Below are positions 59,935 through 64,000 of a stretch of 64,000 nucleotides of DNA, in pieces; within the stretch, counting starts at the first letter, position 1; every line of letters begins with the position of its first letter. The DNA comes from an uncultured Prochlorococcus sp. (GTDB taxonomy: Bacteria > Cyanobacteriota > Cyanobacteriia > PCC-6307 > Cyanobiaceae): assembly GCF_902536725.1 (NCBI RefSeq), contig NZ_CACAYO010000003.1:1-64000 (forward strand), written 5' to 3'. The notes below the pieces were generated by a model. The model saw only the letters and a list, made by a program, of their open reading frames with translations, was not told the DNA's origin and did no database searches. The translations under genes were made by a program, and so were the position numbers.

Positions 59935-61916
59935 GATGTTACAGCAGATCTTCTTCTTCTTGTTCTACCTTCAAATGAATCTTCTGCATCAGTCTTAACT
60001 GATGGATTTTGTGGAACTTTTGGATTTTTTTGGGTAATTTGTGGGTTATTTGAACTATTAAGATGATTATTATTTGATTTCTTACGGAAATTATTATTAT
60101 TTCTATTTCTATTGGAGAAATTTTGCTCTTCAGTAATCTTTGGAATATAAGCACGAGTTCCACTTGGAGCAGGTTGAACTAAACACAAAATAAGTGGTTC
60201 AACTTGTAATTCTCTTCTCATCCTTCTCGATAAGCCATTTTCAATTTCTCTTTGTACACCAATCCAATCTACCTCAAAATTATTCGGCCCAGTTTGTCTG
60301 GATAATTGTTTCCATCTATTTTCTAAGACCCAGCTTATTTCGCGTTCTGTCCACATAGACATTTTTCTTGGCTCTGCAGTAGTAACAACTCCTCTTAAAT
60401 TAACTCTGGGAGGCGCAACCATCTTCCCATCTGTACTAATAGGAGCTAACACAGTTACTACACCATCCCCAGCTAATTGCTGCCTTTCCTTTAATACTCG
60501 AGCATCTACTATCCCATTTCGTGAGTTATCAAGCAGTTCAACACCAGCTTTAACAGGATCACCCTTTTGAATAGAATTAGGTGTTAACTCAACTACATCT
60601 CCATTTTCAATAATTAAAATATTGTCCTTTGGAACTCCCATAGTTTGTGCACTCTTGCCATGACAAACAAGCATTCTATGTTCTCCATGAACGGGAACAA
60701 AAAACTTAGGTTTTGCGAGTGCCAACATTAACTTTTGATCTTCTTGAAAACCATGACCAGAAACATGAATATTTTCTCCCTTTCCATAAACAACCTTTGC
60801 TCCGAGTTTCATTAATCTATCTATTGTATTAACAACAGAAATAGTATTACCAGGAATTGGACTGGCTGAAAATATTACAGTATCAGTAGTTTTAAGACGA
60901 ACATGCTGATGTTCACCACGAGAGATTCTGCTTAAAGCTGCTAGGGGTTCTCCTTGACTTCCCGTCATTAATAATAAGGTCTCCCTATCTGGCAAATCTC
61001 TAATTTGCTTGATAGGAACAAACAAATCATCTGGACATTTCATATAACCAATATCTCTCGCCTTAGCAATAACATTTATCATCGATCTACCTAACAATCC
61101 AACCTTTCTTCCATGTTTCATAGCCAATTCTAAGATCATTGTCACTCTATGAACAGAACTAGCAAAAGTGGTAAGTATAACTCGTTCTTTTGCCTCTGCA
61201 ATATGTTTTTCTAAGGAAGGATAGATAGTCTTCTCAGAAGGACAAAAACCTGGGACTTCGGCATTAGTCGAATCACTGAACATGCATAACACACCCTTCT
61301 CTCCATAATGCACCATTCTTTCAATATCAAATTGCTCTCCATCTACTGGCATATGATCAAACTTAAAATCTCCCGTGAAAATAATTGTGCCAACAGGTGT
61401 GGTAACTGCTAAAGAAAAGCTATCGCAAATAGAATGGGTATTTCGAATAAATTCAACAGAAAAATGTTGTCCTACTTTTACAACATCTCTTGGATTTACT
61501 GTCTGTATAGTTGTTCTATCAGATACCCCTGCTTCCTCCATTTTTCCTCTAAGCATTGACATTGCCAATCTTGGGCCATAAATAATCGGAATATTAAAGT
61601 GCTTTAGATGATGAGAAATACCTCCAATATGATCTTCATGCCCGTGAGTGACAATCATTCCTTTTATTCTTCTTTGATTTTCTTTTAAAAAAGTTGTATC
61701 AGGCATAACAACGTTCACGCCATGCATACCATCAGATGGGAAAGCTAAGCCAGCATCAACAAGCATTAATTCATCACCATATTCAAAAACACAAGTGTTT
61801 TTTCCTATTTCATGTAGTCCTCCAAGAGGTATTACTCGTAGAGCTGGCGTATTACTTTTAGATCTAGATGAATCATGATTAGATCTATTTACAGTTGAAT
61901 TTGTACTTGATTGCAT
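59931..61916 (-). CDS. rnj: Ribonuclease J
   Basis: A 661-residue metallo-beta-lactamase/beta-CASP RNase. The zinc motif HGHEDHIGG starts at residue 91, further ligands are in GDFKFDHMP and the beta-CASP block HVSGHGFQEDQKL. The family acts as a 5'-3' exonuclease and endonuclease in RNA decay. The last 66 residues are not part of the enzyme: they are an Asn-rich run with 13 Asn in 30 residues, then a basic RTRRRR cluster, likely disordered. A perfect TATAAT lies upstream at the dapA end (61996-62001), giving a leader of about 73 bases. Confidence 0.95.
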   Translation of the reverse strand: MQSSTNSTVNRSNHDSSRSKSNTPALRVIPLGGLHEIGKNTCVFEYGDELMLVDAGLAFPSDGMHGVNVVMPDTTFLKENQRRIKGMIVTHGHEDHIGGISHHLKHFNIPIIYGPRLAMSMLRGKMEEAGVSDRTTIQTVNPRDVVKVGQHFSVEFIRNTHSICDSFSLAVTTPVGTIIFTGDFKFDHMPVDGEQFDIERMVHYGEKGVLCMFSDSTNAEVPGFCPSEKTIYPSLEKHIAEAKERVILTTFASSVHRVTMILELAMKHGRKVGLLGRSMINVIAKARDIGYMKCPDDLFVPIKQIRDLPDRETLLLMTGSQGEPLAALSRISRGEHQHVRLKTTDTVIFSASPIPGNTISVVNTIDRLMKLGAKVVYGKGENIHVSGHGFQEDQKLMLALAKPKFFVPVHGEHRMLVCHGKSAQTMGVPKDNILIIENGDVVELTPNSIQKGDPVKAGVELLDNSRNGIVDARVLKERQQLAGDGVVTVLAPISTDGKMVAPPRVNLRGVVTTAEPRKMSMWTEREISWVLENRWKQLSRQTGPNNFEVDWIGVQREIENGLSRRMRRELQVEPLILCLVQPAPSGTRAYIPKITEEQNFSNRNRNNNNFRKKSNNNHLNSSNNPQITQKNPKVPQNPSVKTDAEDSFEGRTRRRRSAVTS

Positions 61917-61988
61917 AATTTTGAAATTTATGAAGGCCTGCTTGTAATCAAATAAGGTTTATTTAAATTTAATTATCAAGTTAAATAT

Positions 61989-62007
61989 AATCCCTATTAT
62001 AGGGATT
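61989..62007. promoter_or_regulatory. Palindromic -10 region of rnj / terminator-like dyad at dapA end
   Basis: AATCCCTATTATAGGGATT is a perfect inverted repeat with nine-base arms and a one-base centre. It overlaps the dapA stop codon (61997-61999). On the minus strand it contains TATAAT (62001-61996), a full consensus -10 in the right place for rnj. As RNA from the same strand it can fold into a seven-pair stem with an AUAAU loop, followed by a weakly U-rich stretch, which could also slow or end asd-dapA transcripts. Which use is real cannot be told from sequence. Confidence 0.5.
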
Positions 62008-62899
62008 TCAGGATAAAAGATAGTTGCTTTTTCATGTCATTGGTTAATGGTGACAAAGGACTTCTAGGATTACCTACATTCCATCCCGATAGCTCCAAAG
62101 CAGCCTTAATTGGGATTGGATTAGTAGTCATAAAGAGTGCTTTAAAAAGAGGCTGAAGTTTTTCATGAATAGCTAATGCATTGGAAACCTCTCCACTTAG
62201 AAAGGAATGAATCATCTCTTTCAATTGCAATCCAACCAAATGACTTGCAACGCTTACTACTCCTACAGCACCTACAGATAACATTGGAAGCAACAATGAA
62301 TCGTCGCCACTATATACAGAGAGTTCAGAGCCACAAATAGCTCTTAGTTCTGTTACTTCATCTATTCTACCGCTTGCAGCTTTAATACTGAGAATATTTG
62401 AGAAATCCATAAGTTTCTTCACAGTATCAGGTAATAAATTGCATCCTGTTCTTCCAGGAATGTTGTAAAGCATAAGAGGCAAATCCTTTGCAGAATTAGC
62501 AATAGAACTGAAATGCTTATAGAGACCTTCTTGAGGTGGCTTATTGTAATAAGGAACAACTACCAAAGCACCGTCGGCCCCTGAGTCGTAGGCTTTTTTT
62601 GTAGCTTCCACAGCCTCGCTTGTACAGTTACTACCAGTGCCAACTATTACTTTACAGGTTGCATCCAAAGATCCTTTTACCGCAATAAATAAATCGTGCT
62701 GTTCCGCCCATGAAAGAGTAGGAGATTCTCCAGTAGTACCACATAGCACAATTCCATCGGAACCGTTCTCAAAAAGATAATTTGATAGTTTTATAGCTAG
62801 TTCGTAATCTACATCTCCATTTTCAGTGAATGGAGTAACCATTGCAGTCAATATTCTTCCAAATAGTGGTTCAATACATTCAGTTTTGTCTGTAATCAT
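61997..62899 (-). CDS. dapA: 4-hydroxy-tetrahydrodipicolinate synthase
   Basis: A 300-residue TIM-barrel aldolase. Schiff-base Lys173 lies in ILSIKAASG, catalytic Tyr145 in LYNIPGRTG and the Thr pair in [10 protein letters not shown]. It condenses pyruvate with aspartate semialdehyde, the first step committed to lysine and diaminopimelate. Its ATG overlaps the asd stop (ATGA), so consecutive enzymes of the route are translated together. Confidence 0.97.
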   Translation of the reverse strand: MITDKTECIEPLFGRILTAMVTPFTENGDVDYELAIKLSNYLFENGSDGIVLCGTTGESPTLSWAEQHDLFIAVKGSLDATCKVIVGTGSNCTSEAVEATKKAYDSGADGALVVVPYYNKPPQEGLYKHFSSIANSAKDLPLMLYNIPGRTGCNLLPDTVKKLMDFSNILSIKAASGRIDEVTELRAICGSELSVYSGDDSLLLPMLSVGAVGVVSVASHLVGLQLKEMIHSFLSGEVSNALAIHEKLQPLFKALFMTTNPIPIKAALELSGWNVGNPRSPLSPLTNDMKKQLSFILKSL

Positions 62900-63927
62900 T
62901 TTTTTGGAATTAATAACTCAGCTATTTGAACAGCATTAAGAGCTGCTCCTTTTCTTATTTGATCTCCACATAACCATAATTCTAATCCATTAGTCTGACT
63001 TATATCAGTTCTTAGCCTGCCAACAGCAACATTATCTCTGCCCATAACGTCATTTGGCATAGGAAATCTATTATTTTTATAATCCTCAATAATTTCAATT
63101 CCAGGAGATTTTTTTAATTCTTCAAGAGCATCTTTAGGCTCAACCACATCAGCAAATTCAATATTGATCGATTCAGAATGTGCTCTCAGTACTGGGACTC
63201 GAACACATGTAGCAGAAAGCTTTAAATCAGCAATATTTAATATTTTCCTAGTCTCATTAACCATTTTCATCTCTTCTTCGCAATAATTATTTGAAAGCAT
63301 GGGTGAATTATGCAAAAACAAATTAAAAGCAAGTGAGTATGGCAAAACTTCACTTTTTTGAGGATTACCCCGAAGATATTTTTCAGTTAAAAGTTTTAGT
63401 TCCTCCATTGCCAATTGGCCTGCACCACTTACGGATTGATATGTTGAGACAATAACTCTTTGAATAGTCGAAAGTTTATTTAACGGAGCTAAAACTAATG
63501 TCAGCAAAATGGTAGTGCAGTTTGGATTCGCTATTACCCCATCATGATTAATTACGTCACTACCATTAACTTCAGGAACTATAAGAGGTACATTATTATC
63601 TAATCTGAAAGCACTTGAATTATCTATTAATAAAGCATTTTGTTCCATAATGGTAGACAACCATTTTTTTGAAATACTTCCACCGGCTGAAGCTAAAACT
63701 AAATCAATATTCAGAAATTCTTCCTTAGTTGTTTTTTTTGTAACTAATTCTTCACCTTTCCAAATAATTTTTTTTCCTTCTGAACGCTCTGATGAAAGCA
63801 AGACTAATTCTGATATTGGAAAATCACGTTGTTCAAGAATTTTGAGTAATTCAGATCCCACAGCACCTGAAGATCCTAAAACAGCAACTTTTAATGGCCT
63901 ACTAGGCAAAAACGGAGATTGTCTCAC
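62896..63927 (-). CDS. asd: Aspartate-semialdehyde dehydrogenase
   Basis: A 343-residue enzyme. The NADP-binding loop GSSGAVG is at 18-24, catalytic Cys137 in NPNCTTILL, and the substrate-binding Arg/His block is [12 protein letters not shown]. It reduces aspartyl phosphate from LysC to aspartate semialdehyde, which dapA uses next. The start is GTG at 63927; no ATG lies close before the nucleotide fold. Only 73 A/T-rich bases remain to the window edge and they hold no recognisable gene. Confidence 0.96.
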   Translation of the reverse strand: MRQSPFLPSRPLKVAVLGSSGAVGSELLKILEQRDFPISELVLLSSERSEGKKIIWKGEELVTKKTTKEEFLNIDLVLASAGGSISKKWLSTIMEQNALLIDNSSAFRLDNNVPLIVPEVNGSDVINHDGVIANPNCTTILLTLVLAPLNKLSTIQRVIVSTYQSVSGAGQLAMEELKLLTEKYLRGNPQKSEVLPYSLAFNLFLHNSPMLSNNYCEEEMKMVNETRKILNIADLKLSATCVRVPVLRAHSESINIEFADVVEPKDALEELKKSPGIEIIEDYKNNRFPMPNDVMGRDNVAVGRLRTDISQTNGLELWLCGDQIRKGAALNAVQIAELLIPKK

Positions 63928-64000
63928 ACTTTAAAATGATTTTTATAAATAGATTGACTATTTTTTTTACTTTATCAAAAAAATAACTTTCAAGGAAATC

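Noticed and set aside
63928..64000. Start of a further gene at the window edge
   Set aside because: The last 73 bases are A/T-rich with no start codon in a convincing frame; a divergent gene may begin outside the window.

Overview
The window is a low-G+C (about 30%), very gene-dense stretch of a unicellular marine cyanobacterium. Gene content points to Prochlorococcus of a high-light-adapted type: psaC, psbZ and ndhS are present; ho1-pebA-pebB sit together although nothing here encodes a phycobilisome; the response regulator is RpaB-like; thiC carries a TPP riboswitch; and coding sequence is strongly A/T-biased. Strain or ecotype cannot be settled from sequence reading alone. I see no insertion sequence, prophage, integrase, CRISPR array or genomic-island signature. 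This is core-genome territory, and no stretch over 300 bases lacks a gene (the largest ORF-free gap, about 12198-12787, holds a tRNA and the RNase P RNA).

Layout. 1-2.6 kb: bilin synthesis (pebB, cut by the window edge; pebA; ho1) and a small conserved unknown. 2.7-8.7 kb: isocitrate dehydrogenase facing a four-gene minus-strand unit (antiporter, alpha/beta hydrolase, aldose-epimerase-like protein, DUF1537 sugar-acid kinase). 8.8-12.2 kb: glycogen phosphorylase and two small unknowns. 12.3-14.3 kb: tRNA-Arg, rnpB, rnc, ndhS, rimM. 14.3-21.8 kb: glmS, psaC, acpP-fabF-tktA, and riboswitch-controlled thiC. 21.8-25.6 kb: ruvB-TPR-M20 peptidase-DUF3188 unit, smpB. 25.6-31.9 kb: a small unknown, lysS, rpaB, mreBCD, ssb, DedA. 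31.9-36.8 kb: ahcY, tsaE, a PfkB kinase, a second alpha/beta hydrolase, a group 2 sigma factor. 36.8-44.8 kb: gyrB-SH3-crcB-crcB-mgtE on the minus strand, then miaA, infC, a GntR regulator and cysE. 44.8-49.6 kb: secA, GNAT, SnoaL-like, tRNA-Gly, ribH, psbZ. 49.7-64 kb: mutS, cobH, holA, lysC, uvrB, a Ycf23/DUF561 protein, tilS, RNase J, dapA, asd.

The genes cover core carbon flow (icd, glgP, tktA), amino-acid synthesis (lysC, asd and dapA of the aspartate/lysine route; cysE for cysteine), cofactors (thiC, ribH, cobH), envelope (mreBCD, glmS, acpP/fabF), DNA repair and replication (mutS, uvrB, ruvB, gyrB, holA, ssb), RNA handling (rnc, rnpB, rnj, smpB, tilS, miaA, tsaE, rimM, infC) and light-linked regulation (rpaB, sigma factor).

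No clearly new defence or mobile system was found. The most interesting signals are architectural. All 14 convergent gene pairs are packed tail-to-tail with at most 33 bases between stop codons, five of them overlapping. ndhS is nested antisense between rnc and rimM. Two perfect 9+1+9 palindromes carry a -10-like hexamer at their centre (between tRNA-Arg and rnpB, and at dapA/rnj). A pair of overlapping fluoride-channel half-genes has diverged in complementary positions.
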